Source of the DNA: Coptodactyla brooksi
Taxonomy: Eukaryota; Arthropoda; Insecta; Coleoptera; Scarabaeidae
Assembly: GCA_033557675.1 (NCBI GenBank)
Contig: JAWQRM010000649.1
Location: forward strand, 1 to 20,684
Direction of reading: 5' to 3'
Length of the DNA: 20,684 nt
Shown piece by piece: positions 8,571 through 17,710 of the stretch. Numbering within the stretch: position 1 is the stretch's first letter; each line of letters begins with the position of its first letter. The notes beneath the pieces were generated by a model. The model searched no databases, was not told the DNA's origin, and saw only the letters and a list, made by a program, of their open reading frames with translations. The translations under genes were made by a program, and so were the position numbers.

Positions 8571-8880
8571 GTACCAAATACAAGAGCTGAAGGTTTAAAA
8601 CTCAAAAGGCATGCAAGTAAGTAAGAAAATTACAATAGTTATAAACGAAATCAAAACGAAAATCTCAACGATAACGCTTCCATCGATAGTTATGACGTCC
8701 AACCCCCTTTCGACTTCTCGGTCTGCGACGAAACCAATGTATCGACCTGCTCACACGCTGATTCCGTGGTCCCCAATGCTGACAGCCACCTTAGGGGATG
8801 AAATACTGTCCCACTACGCTCGACGGGGCGATAATGACCGCACACCTATCACACAGTAGACAATCGCAATGCAATCAATC

Positions 8881-9065
8881 AGAAGAAGCTCGAGAAGAAG
8901 ATGTACAATGCCATAGTAACAGTCGAGTCATAAGAACCAGTTGGAGGACTATGTCAGGAGACATAAATATAACAAGACTGATAGAAAGACACTTCATTTC
9001 CTTTTGTAATTATACAAATGACTTACTACGCAGGTATGCTAACGATATTATCTCGTATCTGCTCT
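8881..9065 (+). repeat. 185-bp unit, copy 1
   Basis: First of five related units (others at 9430, 9854, 10174, 12266). All begin AGAAGAAGCTCGAGAA and end near ATCTCGTATCTGC. In this copy the frame reads EEAREEDVQCHSNSRVIRTS then WRTMSGDINITRLIERHF and ISFCNYTNDLLRRY without a stop, as part of a longer open frame from 8798. This copy follows element copy D directly, not satellite, so it may be the original location. No domain is recognised. Confidence 0.85.
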
Positions 9066-9429
9066 CTCTAGCTATCTAGTTCTCTAACTCTCTAGCTCAC
9101 TAGCTCTCTAGCTCTCTAGCTGTCTAGTTATTTGGCTCCCTAGCTCTGTAGCTCTCTAGCTCTCCAGTTCTCTAGCTCTGTAACTCTCTAGCTGACTAGC
9201 TCTCTAGCTGTCTAGCTCTGTAGCTCACTAGCACTCTAGCTCTCTAGCTCACTAGCTCTCTAGCTCACTAGCTCACTAGCTCTCTAGCTCTCTAGCTCAC
9301 TAGCTCACTAGCTCACTAGCTCTCTAGCTCTCTAGCTCTCTAACTCTATAACTCTCTAGTTTTCCAGCTCTCTAGTTCTCTAGCGCTCTAGCTCTCTAGC
9401 TCTCCAGCTCTCTAGCTTTCTAACTCGCT
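9062..9429. repeat. CTAGCTCT satellite, run between units 1 and 2
   Basis: Near-perfect 8-bp units (CTAGCTCT, with point variants such as CTAGCTCA and CTAGCTGT) fill the run. CTCTCTAG phasing is kept with few indels. Confidence 0.95.
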
Positions 9430-9615
9430 AGAAGAAGCTCGAGAAGAAGATGCCCAATGCCATAATAACAGTCGAGTCATAAGAACCACTTGGAGAACTA
9501 TGTTAGGAGACACAAATACAACAAGACTGATAGAAAGACACTTCATTTCCTTCTGTGATTATACAAATGACTTACTACGCAGGTGATATGCTAACAATAT
9601 TATCTCGTATCTGCT
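9430..9615 (+). repeat. 185-bp unit, copy 2
   Basis: The same frame reads EEAREEDAQCHNNSRVIRTT then WRTMLGDTNTTRLIERHF, but ends in TGA after LLRR, where copies 3 and 5 have TGG. It is flanked on both sides by CTAGCTCT units and preceded by AACTCGCT. Confidence 0.9.
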
Positions 9616-9853
9616 CTCTCTAGCTCTTTATCTCTCTATCTCTCTAGCTGACTAGCTCTCTAGCTCTCTAGCTCTCTAGATCTCTATCTCTCCAACTTTC
9701 TAGCTCTCTAGCTCTGTAACTCTATAGCTCTCTAGCTCTCTAGATCTCTAGCTCTCTAGCTCTCTGGCTCTCTAGCTCTCTAGCTCTGTAACTCTATAGC
9801 TCTCTAGCTCTCTAGATCTCTAGCTCTCTAGCTCTCCAGCTCTCTAACTCGCT
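9616..9853. repeat. CTAGCTCT satellite, run between units 2 and 3
   Basis: 8-bp array with a longer internal duplication: the run containing TAACTCTATAGCTCTCTAG and TAGATCTCTAGCTC appears twice about 66 bases apart. This points to amplification by unequal exchange of multi-unit blocks. Confidence 0.93.
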
Positions 9854-10038
9854 AGAAGAAGCTCGAGAAAAAGATGCACAATGCCATACTAACAGTCGAG
9901 TCATAAGAACCACTTGGAGAACTATATCAGGAGACACAAATACAGCAAGATTGATAGAAAGACACTTCATTTTCTTTTGTGATTATACAAATGACTTATT
10001 ACGCAGGTGGTATGCTAAAAATATTATCTCGTATATGC
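9854..10038 (+). repeat. 185-bp unit, copy 3
   Basis: The frame is open: EEAREKDAQCHTNSRVIRTT, WRTISGDTNTARLIERHF, then DLLRRWYAKNIISYMLSLA into the satellite. Most differences from copy 2 are single substitutions. Confidence 0.9.
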
Positions 10039-10173
10039 TCTCTCTAGCTCTCTAGCTCTCTATCTCTCTAGCTGACTAGCTCACTAGCTCTCTAGCGCTC
10101 TAACTCTCTAGATCGCTAGCTCTCTAGCTCTCTAACTCTCTAGCTCTTCAGCTCTCTAGCTCTCTAGCTTGCT
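10039..10173. repeat. CTAGCTCT satellite, run between units 3 and 4
   Basis: Short 8-bp array of the same unit, ending TAGCTTGCTAGAAGAAGC at the next unit. Confidence 0.93.
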
Positions 10174-10356
10174 AGAAGAAGCTCGAGAAAAAGATGCCCA
10201 ATGCTATAATAACAATCGAGTCATAAGTACCACTTGAAGGACTATGTTAGGAGACACAAATACAACAAGACTGATAGAAAGACATATCATTTCCTTTTGT
10301 AATTATACAAATGACTTACTGCGCAGGTATGCTAACGATATTATCTCGTATCTGCT
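10174..10356 (+). repeat. 185-bp unit, copy 4
   Basis: The frame carries a TGA where the other copies have TGG (T-stop-RTMLGD), plus N and S replacements, so it is broken. Unlike the other four it is not followed by satellite: after TATCTCGTATCTGC the sequence passes straight into single-copy CpG-rich DNA, marking the end of the first satellite block. Confidence 0.88.
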
Positions 10357-11435
10357 TACTACTCCCATTCACAAATTCCTCTCGGCGAGTTTTAACCGAA
10401 GGTGCGGTGGCAAGTGAAATTTTCGACCTGCTACTCGAGCAGACGCGGCAACGGGCTGCGAGTAGTAGTAGTAGTCGGAAAGTCGTTTCCTGAGCAAACA
10501 AAGAAACTCGAACGGGGCGAGCGAGAGTCGCCGGTTCCCCGTCGGCTCGCAGATCCATCATTTTTTCATGTCACCGTCATTACCGACCGAGCCCTGATTA
10601 CTGTTATTACCGCTCGCGGACTCCGGCCGATAAACAAGCCCTGCGCGCTCGTTACGAACGATCGCGTAACGGGATGACGGCCGAAATTGGGCCCTCAGTT
10701 GGAAAAAAAAGCGCTTTCCCCCCGACGGAATTAACAAATTACCGGGTCGCGAGGCGCCGAATCGCCGCGTCCCCGATGCTCCGGATCTTAAGGGTGAAAA
10801 TCGTCGGCTAACGGTCAAACGCCGAATAACTTAAGTCCACGCTCGTGGTCAGTAATTGGTTAAGCAGGGGAAAATTGCCTTGGACCGTTGACAAGTTAAC
10901 AACGTTTGCTTAAGCGCGTAATACGCGAAGTTTAAAGTGATTACTTCGACCGCAAAAATAACCATCTTGTAAAGGGCAATTTGCATTAACAATATACAAT
11001 TATTGCAGCGTTTCCTGTTGTTTTCAACGGCCATTCAAGGGAAAAGATTTTTTTCTTTAATTTTTCTTTTTCAGTCTGAAATTTCAATTACAAAACCGAT
11101 CGACCACGCCGCTCTATCGGATTTCAGTATTTATTTGCATAATTTATAACCGAGGGCATAAAATCGATTTCGGACCTTACGCGGTCACGGGGATAATGTA
11201 TTCGCGTAATCGGACACGGCGCGGCGGAGATGGCGCTGCGGGCGGTTCGCGGGCCGGGCGCGACCCGCGGGCCGGTCGCGGCCCGAGCCCGTTTCACGCA
11301 TGAAACGCGAGAGCGCGGCGAACGGGTGGTAGCGCACTAAATCACGGTCTGTTAGAGATCGACTTTGTCCGGTTAATTGGAACGTTGCCATTTGTACGAC
11401 GCCGCTGGTCGATGCCGCGTTATGGTCGGGTTCGC

Positions 11436-11440
11436 GCACA

Positions 11441-11475
<35 letters not shown>
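11436..11475. repeat. (CA)n microsatellite
   Basis: About 18 CA units with one interruption (CACAAACACA) near the start. It is flanked by CGCG on both sides. Confidence 0.97.
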
Positions 11476-11477
<2 letters not shown>

Positions 11478-11855
11478 GCGTACGGAAGGCAATGTGACAA
11501 GTCACGTACGGCCCGAAGGGCAGCCATGGCCGCCCATATAAATTCTGCTCGATTTTAGCGCAAACAAACCGTTAAATTGACTTGTGTGCGACCGGCCTTA
11601 AGCGGACTGCCGGCAACTATGGAGTGTTAACCAAAGTTGGCCATTCCAGTTCGTTCCAGGAAGTGGGCTGTGAGAGAAATTTTGCATTTACACCGCCCAC
11701 TTGCAACTAAACACCAGAATAACCGGCCTTTTACGTGCACCTATTTCCTCCGGATGTGTCGGAACGATCCATCTTCTAAAATGCTTTAAAAAAGGAGCAG
11801 TACAAGAAAGAAAAGTGATCAAAGTAGTTAAACGTTTTAATTCAATCTCCTTTGA

Positions 11856-11917
11856 GTATCGGATACATCTTTGCGCATCATCAGATTTTTATCCTGGCGA
11901 ATGAGGATCTGATGATG
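11856..11917 (-). repeat. Inverted repeat with CTGATGA; degenerate hammerhead-like core
   Basis: CATCATCAGAT (11876-11886) and ATCTGATGATG (11907-11917) are perfect 11-bp arms around 20 bases. On the minus strand CTGATGA (11884-11878) is followed by GATGC..GTATC, which can pair, and then CGATAC (11861-11856), one base from the CGAAAC that closes a hammerhead ribozyme core. Hammerheads of this layout are known from Penelope-like elements. The changed GAAA base and lack of a proven stem I/III argue that it is at best a dead relic. Confidence 0.3.
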
Positions 11918-12118
11918 ATCATCCACACTACTAGCTCCTTCAGGCACCGTGTGCAGAACCCGCTAGACACTAGAGGACCGAAGTTTTTAGTAGCAACGTT
12001 TTAATTAGTACTTGCACTAATTGAAACAAAAAGTTTTGCCCATTTAGTTTCCCTGTACAATGAGTAGGCACATTTACAGCAGCTAAGTCTAAAATGTTGC
12101 AAAACAAATCCATCTCAA

Positions 12119-12265
12119 GTTTTCTAGCTCTCTAGCTCCCTAGCTCTTTATCTAGCTCTTTAGCTCTCTAGCTCTCTAGCTCTCTAACTCTCTAGCTCTC
12201 TAGTTTTCTAGCTCTCTAGTTCTCTAGCTCTCTAGCTCTCCAGCTCTCTAGCTTTCTAACTCGCC
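12119..12265. repeat. CTAGCTCT satellite, start of second block
   Basis: 8-bp units restart after CATCTCAAGTTTT and run to the fifth 185-bp unit. The last part (GTTTTCTAGCTC to TTTCTAACTCG) is nearly the same as the sequence before unit 2 (about 9357-9428), so a composite block was duplicated. Confidence 0.93.
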
Positions 12266-12449
12266 AGAAGAAGCTCGAGAAGAAGATGCACAATGCCATA
12301 GTAACAGACGAATCATAAGAACTAGTTGGAGGACTATGTCAGGTGACACAAATACAACAAGACTGATAGAAAGACACTTCATTTCCTTCTGTGATTATAC
12401 AAATGACTTACTACGCAGGTGGTATGCTAACAATATTCTCGTATCTGCT
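12266..12449 (+). repeat. 185-bp unit, copy 5
   Basis: The frame is open through SGDTNTTRLIERHF and DLLRRWYANN, then shifts by a 2-base deletion (AATATTCTCG against AATATTATCTCG). Flanked by satellite on both sides. It is closest to copies 1 and 2. Confidence 0.9.
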
Positions 12450-13400
12450 CTCTCTAGCTCTCTAGTTCTCTCTCTCTAACTCTCTAGCTCTCTAGCTCTC
12501 TACCTCTCTAGCTCTCTAGCTCGCTAGCTCGCTAGCTCTTTAGTTCTCTAGCTCGCTAACTCGCTAGCTCTCTAGCTCTCTACCTCTCTAGCTCTCTAGC
12601 TCACTAACTCACTAGCTCTCTATCTCGCTAACTGGCTAGCTCTCGAGCTCTCTACCTCTAACTCTAGCTATCAAGCTCTCTAGCTGTCCAGCTCTCTACC
12701 TCTCTAGCTCTCTACCTCTCTAGGTCTCTAGCTCTCTAGCTCACTAGCTCTCTAGCGCTCTAGCTCACTAGCTCTCTAGCTCTCGAGCTCTCTAGATCTC
12801 CAGCACTCTAGCTCTCTAGCTCTCCAGCTCTCTAGCTCTCTAGCTTTCTAGCTCTCTAGCTGTCCAGCTCTCTAGCTCTCTAGCTTTCTAGCTCTCGAGC
12901 TCTCTAACTCTCGAGCTCTCTAGCTCTCTAGCTCTCAAGCTCTCTAGCTCGCTAGCTCGCAAGCTCTCTAGCTCTCTACCTCTCTACCTCTCTAGCTCTC
13001 TAGCTCACTAACTCACTAGCTCTCTATCTCGCTAATTCGCTAGCTTTCTAGCTCTCGAGCTCTCTAGCTCTCGAGCTCTCGAGCTCTCCAGCTCTCCACC
13101 ACTCTAGCTGTCAAGCTCTCTAGCTGTCTAGCTCTCTACTTCTCTAGCTCTCTACCTCTCTACCTCTCTAGGTCTCTAGCTCTCTAGCTCACTAGCTCAC
13201 TAGCTCTCTAGCTCTCGAGCTCTCTAGGTCTCTAACACTCTAGCTCTCCAACTTTCTAGCTCTCTAGGTCTCTAACGCTCTAGCACTATAGCTCTCTGGC
13301 TGTCTAGCTCTTTAGCGCTCTAACCTTCTAGCCCTCTAGTTCTCTAGTCCTCTAGCTCTCTAGCTCTCTTGCTCTCTAGTTCTTCAGCTCTCTAGCTCTC
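12450..13400. repeat. CTAGCTCT satellite, main run of the second block
   Basis: About 950 bases of the 8-bp unit, more variable than block one (CTCGCTAG, CTCGAGCT, CTACCTCT variants). Longer internal repeats are visible, for example TAGCTCACTAACTCACTAGC with a following TCTATCTCGCTAA at about 12597 and again at about 13004. It is interrupted at 13401 by a retrotransposon relic. Confidence 0.95.
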
Positions 13401-13789
13401 AAAGCAGCAATCTCAACCTGGACTGAGGGGAGAGTCCTCCGGCACTGGATTGGAATACCAGGACTTCACCATGCAAAGGAGGTAATTAATTACATTACCC
13501 CTCAATGCAAGAACCAGATTACTATGGGATCTGATAGGAGTGTACACAGGTCAGAACAGATTGAAAAAACACCAGCAGAGAATGAGCCTAGCGGAATACG
13601 CAGAGTGCCGTCTCTGCATGGAGGTTGATGAAAATGCAGAGCACGTATTATGTGCCTGCCCAGCACTGGGAACAATTACACTCCTGAGAACAATTAGAAT
13701 ATACCTGAAGGTAAGGTATCACCTTCAGTTATATTCTGTTTTCTACGGAAAGCAAGTAAGCCCACTCACATACAAACCTAACCTAACCT
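13401..13789 (+). mobile_element. 5'-truncated non-LTR retrotransposon, C-terminal relic
   Basis: Only the tail of the ORF2 protein of a Jockey/R1-type element remains. The first frame (from 13401) reads AAISTWTEGRVLRHW then PGLHHAKEVI, matching the end of the RNase H-like part of such proteins. After a frameshift near 13500 another frame reads TRLLWDLIGVYTGQNRLKKH then MSLAEYAECRLCMEVDENAE and HVLCACPAL, the typical TGH-RLKKH helix and C-x2-C...H-x4-C zinc-knuckle-like motif. The 3' end is CCTAACCTAACCT (13777-13789), joined directly to satellite. Truncation and frameshift show it is dead. The gene would have encoded endonuclease and reverse transcriptase upstream. Confidence 0.8.
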
Positions 13790-13990
13790 CTAGCTCTCTA
13801 GCTCTCCAGTTCACTAGTTCTCTAGCTTTCTAGCTCTCTAGCTCTCTCGCTCTCTCGCTTTCTCACTCTCTAGCTTTCTCGCTCTCTAGCTCTTTAGCTC
13901 TCTAGCTCTCTGGCTGTCTAGCTCTCCAGCTCTCTAGCTCTCTAGCTTTTTCGCTCTCTAGCTCTCTCACTCTCTAGTTCTCTGAATCTC
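13790..13990. repeat. CTAGCTCT satellite grading into CT-rich repeat
   Basis: After the retrotransposon relic the 8-bp unit resumes, with growing numbers of CTCTCGCTCTCT variants that lack the TAG. Confidence 0.9.
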
Positions 13991-14275
<285 letters not shown>

Positions 14276-15240
14276 TTTATAGCTTTATAGTTACAGTTTA
14301 CAGTCGCAGTTGAACTGCAATAATCTCCGAGCCGTGTTAACCCTCTCCGTCGGTTTCAGTGGCGTTCGAGTCGTTCGCGCTTCAATTTCCATCTCGAACG
14401 TGGCACGGAGTTTCGCGCCGAGCCACATAAATCACAAAAATAACGCCGAGAGAGACACGGCCTCAATGTCGAGCGCGAGCGGTCGATCAGTTCGCTCGTT
14501 CGCGCGATAAATTCGTATTTTTCGAATACCGCCGGCATTCCTCGAGTTTATTAGTCGGGCGTTTATTAACTGGAGTCTGGAGCCCGCGTGATTGACTGGC
14601 GCGGCGAGCCGTTTAAGCTTTCACTTCGCCCGCGTATCAGGTGTCGTCACATCTCAGTTAGCCGCGACGACGCTAAAGGACCTCAAAGAAAACGAGGCAA
14701 AAAATGATTAAGCTCGAGTGAGTCCGTACAGTACTCGTTAAAAAAATCAAGGTTTATTTCGTTTTCAGGAGCAACATTAGTTTCCGTGGAGAAACTAGTC
14801 GTAAACGTTTTCCAGCTAACAGCTTCCGATAGAAATTGAAAGATACTATTTAATTTAATTTATATTTCAATTTTAAATTTTCGTCTGTTTTGACAAAGTT
14901 TGATATGTTCCTCGAACTTGCTTGTGTGCAATTTTCGACCAAAACCAAACGACCGTTTTTGGACTCCTTCTTCCGTTACATTTATTACGCTTCTGATTTT
15001 ACCTACCAGCTGTCACCACCACCTGTTGTTCCAGTATCCCAGTGGTTGTGAAAGGAGTGGAGCATGTGCGTGATTAGCGATACATTTGTCATGTTTAATG
15101 TTACGTTTATCGTTATTTATGGCTTCTGCTGGCGCGAGGGTTTGTTTATTATTTGATTTAAGACATGAAATATAATAAAAATTGTATTCCCTTATTCGCT
15201 ATTTACAGAGGACTGAAACGAAAAAGATATCATACCGTTC
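14276..15240. other. Single-copy DNA, CpG-rich to about 14700 then AT-rich; no gene supported
   Basis: Frames at 14310-14538 have no motif and overlap on both strands. A small hairpin (TAGTTTC, 6-base loop, GAAACTA) is at 14778-14797. Nothing else stands out. Confidence 0.45.
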
Positions 15241-15251
15241 TTTGGCTCTCT

Positions 15252-15266
15252 CATAACCAGGTTATG
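15252..15266. repeat. 15-bp palindrome shared with the tandem array
   Basis: CATAACCAGGTTATG is a perfect odd palindrome. With its TCTCT prefix it recurs within array unit 1 (about 15769-15783) and, decayed, in the later units (GTAACCAGATCATG). This lone copy lies about 330 bases before the array and suggests an older, eroded unit upstream. Confidence 0.6.
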
Positions 15267-16151
15267 TACTGCAACCAGTTTATGTAATGTTTCTTTAAGT
15301 AATCTATTTATGTAGCATTAGCTTTCTAAAACACAGAATTCTTACAATAAGTTTCGATACATTGCACTTTTCAAAACAAAAATCTCTTTCTGAACTTGTA
15401 TTGTGCTTATGTACATTACAAGCACAGTTTACATTATTATATAAATATCATGGTAATGTTTATATTTCATTTTATGTACTAATTCTGATTCAGATTACAT
15501 AAAATTGCAGAATAAAAATTAATATGTACTGCAATGGTAGCCTTATACAGCAATCTTAACATATACACTAAAATTCTTTGAGACTCTACCTGAAATATAG
15601 TATAAAGTAAGGTTTTTTGTATTAAAATTCGTGGCGCCCAATGAATTTTATTATCATCATTAAGCAGCCCCCCATCTCCACTGTAGCGAAGTGGTCTGGA
15701 AAATTCTACCACTTCGGATACTTATATTTGGAAGATAATTCGTGGAGAAATAGGAGATGTTGTCTCTCATAACCAGGTTATGTTTTAGTTTTTGTAATTT
15801 GATTGATCGTTATAGCGAAATTGTACTTACTTAGCCTTTGCAGGCACTTTTTATATAAATCTGTCTAAATTTTATCGAGCGTTTACCATACACTTAACCT
15901 CAGATTATATTAAAATCACTGTTCAGGTGACCGCTGCATCATTAGCTTGTAAATGCGCAGAGAGTTGATTAGGATTGCATCTAAGTTATTATGCAAGCTG
16001 GTGCTTTATTTAAGGAAGTGGTTTGTGCACAAAACATTCTGTTTAGGTTTGAAAACACCAATTCCATGACAGAACTGCTATAGTTATTTAATCTAACTAA
16101 ATTCGTGTTACCTGAATATAGTACCAAGCAAGGTTTTTATATTAAAAATCC

Positions 16152-16162
16152 TGGCGCCCAAC
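16152..16162 (+). promoter_or_regulatory. tRNA-Lys-type primer binding site motif (unit 2)
   Basis: TGGCGCCCAAC is the sequence used as the minus-strand primer binding site (complement of a tRNA-Lys 3' end, starting with TGG from CCA) by insect gypsy-like elements. The same 11-mer is at 17091-17101. Variants TGGCGCCCAAT and TGACGCCCAAT are at 15632 and 16557. Every unit has it in the same position. Confidence 0.55.
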
Positions 16163-16773
16163 AGATTTTGTTGTCATCGACAAGCACCCCCCCATCTCCA
16201 CTGTAACGAAGTGATCTAGAAAATTCTACCGCACTCTTATATTTGGAAGATGATTGGTAGGGAAATAGGAGGTGTTGTCTCTCGTAACCAGATCATGTTT
16301 TAATTTTTCTAATTTGATTGATCGTTATGGCGAAATTGTACTTAGTCTTTCCATGCACCTTTTCTACAAATCTTTCTAAATTTGATCGAGTGGTTACCGT
16401 ACACTTAACCTCAATTTATATTATTTTAAAATCACTGTTCAGGTGTTCGTTACATCGTTGTGTTGTGGATGCGAAGCGAGTTGATTAGTATTGTATTTAA
16501 GTAATTACACAAGTTGGTGCTTTATTTAAGGAAATGGTTTTTTTGTATTAAAATCGTGACGCCCAATAGCTTTTGTTATCATCTTTAAGTAACCCCTTCT
16601 CCACTGCAGCGTCCGTAACTAGGATATGCTTTAATTTTTGTAAATTTGATTGATTGTTAAAACGTATTGGTAAATTTTATCGTGTGTTTAGCACGCACTT
16701 AACCTCAGTTTATATTATTTTAATATTATTGCTCAGGTAATCGTCACATCATTGGCTTGTAAATGCGAACGGA

Positions 16774-17020
16774 GTTGATTAGTATTGCGTTTAAAAGTAA
16801 TTATACAAGCTGGTGCTGCATTTAACGAGGTGGTTTGTGCACAAAACATTATTTTGATTTGAAACGCCAATTCCATAACACAATTGTTACGTTTATTAGT
16901 TGATTAGTATTGCATTTAAAACTAATTATACAAGCTGGTGTTGTATTTAACGAAGTGGTTTGTGCACAAAACATTGTGTTTAGGTTTGAAACGCCAATTC
17001 CATAAAAGAACTGCTATATT
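16774..17020 (+). repeat. 125-bp tandem duplication inside array unit 3
   Basis: GTTGATTAGTATTGC at 16774 recurs at 16899, and the following bases through GTTTGTGCACAAAACATT and AAACGCCAATTCCATAA match with few changes. The repeat lengthens this unit and makes up for the shortened unit 2. Confidence 0.85.
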
Positions 17021-17710
17021 TACTTAATATAACTACTAAATTCGTGTTACCTGAATATACTACCAAGAAAGGTTTTTGTATTAAAAAGCCTGGCGCCCAA
17101 CAGATTTTGTTATCATCGATAAGCACCCCCCATCTCCACTGTAGCGAAGTGGTTTAGAAAATTCTATCGGATTCTTATATTTGGAAGATGGTTGGTAGGA
17201 AAATAGAAGGTATTGTAACCAGATCATGTTTTAATTTTTCTAATTTGATTGATCGTTATAGCGAAATTGTACTTAGTCTTTCCATGAATCTTTTCTACAA
17301 ACCTTTCTAAATTTGATCGAGTGGTTACCATACACGTAACCTCAAGTTATATTATTTTAAAATCACTGTTCAGGTGTCCGTTACATCGTTGTGTTGTGAA
17401 TGCGAAGCGAGTTGATTAGTATTGTATTTAAGTAATTACACAAGCTGGTGCTTTATTTAACGAGGTAGTTAAATCTGTGTTTACATCTCGTCTGAAATAT
17501 ATGCCAAGTTAACATAGTTAAATTCCTGTTACCTGTATTATGATAATTATGTCTGCGGTAATAAAAATACAAAAGTAGGTAGTTTGTTATCCTAATTACA
17601 TTATACGTATGTATATATTTTCTTTACTGTAGCGAAGTAGTTTGGAGGAATCTTATATTACGAAAATAGTTGGTTGAGAAGTAGGAGGTGTTCTTTCTTG
17701 TATTGCAGTT

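Larger units (their letters stand above)
7986..8880 (+). mobile_element. Unidentified element family, copy D
   Basis: It starts with CACTAACACAGAAACAGGAC and the leader hairpin GACGTCAC/GTGGACGTC, then GGGGTCGGTCCTAAAGGAAA and GGGCGCCACG, as in B. AACAGATGGCCCAACCTG (about 8341) matches GACAGATGGCCCAGTCAG of copy E (19539). AAGGTTGTCTAACC and TGCATGCAAAGCAACACTGA follow. A strong 53-nt intron-like segment ends at 8570. An 82-codon frame (8611-8859) includes a MTSN start-like segment at about 8692, shared with copy E (MTSNSAPRAG, 19856). Copy D runs directly into the satellite domain at 8881. Confidence 0.6.
10357..12118. other. CpG-rich single-copy stretch between satellite blocks, no gene supported
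   Basis: Several 60-106 codon frames exist on both strands but overlap each other in GC-rich DNA and show no motifs. One owes its CVCVCV run to the (CA)n tract. The stretch contains AATTACCG at 10737, a short AGT repeat near 10460, a very GC-rich part at 11215-11330, and a (CA)n microsatellite. It may be regulatory or simply unique DNA split from its neighbours by satellite growth. Confidence 0.4.
15588..17710 (+). repeat. Head-to-tail array of ~0.5-kb units with primer-binding-site-like motif
   Basis: At least four full or near-full units and one truncated unit follow each other, starting at 15588, 16110, about 16536, 17049 and 17531. Shared landmarks in order are ACCTGAATATA, TTTTTGTATTAAAA, TGGCGCCCAAC, a C-run, CATCTCCACTGTAGCGAAGTG, CTTATATTTGGAAGAT, the AACCAG palindrome, TTTGATTGATCGTTA, ACTTAACCTCA, GTTGATTAGTATTG, CAAGCTGGTGCTTTATTTAA and TTTGTGCACAAA. 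The second unit is shortened at its 3' end (join near 16536 at a shared GGTTT), and the third has an internal duplication. No coding frame is shared by the units. It is consistent with a TRIM or LTR-leader array. Confidence 0.8.

Noticed and set aside
10311..10818. Several overlapping 60-91 codon frames on both strands
   Set aside because: They overlap one another in GC-rich DNA and one begins inside the 185-bp repeat. No motif, no codon bias signal visible.
11185..11505. 106-codon minus frame with a Cys-Val run
   Set aside because: The CVCVCV run is a translation of the (CA)n microsatellite; the rest is GC-rich with no motif.
11876..11917. Functional hammerhead ribozyme
   Set aside because: GAAA of the core is changed to GATA and stems I and III are not convincing; kept only as a possible relic.
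9062..13400. CRISPR-like arrangement of repeats and spacers
   Set aside because: The repeat is an 8-bp satellite with no unique spacers of fixed length; the 185-bp units are related to each other. The DNA is eukaryotic.
13777..13789. Proximity to a telomere
   Set aside because: Only two and a half CCTAA units are present. That is far too little for a telomere or a clear interstitial telomeric array.
15479..15712. 77-codon minus frame
   Set aside because: Crosses the start of the tandem array; not kept in the other units.
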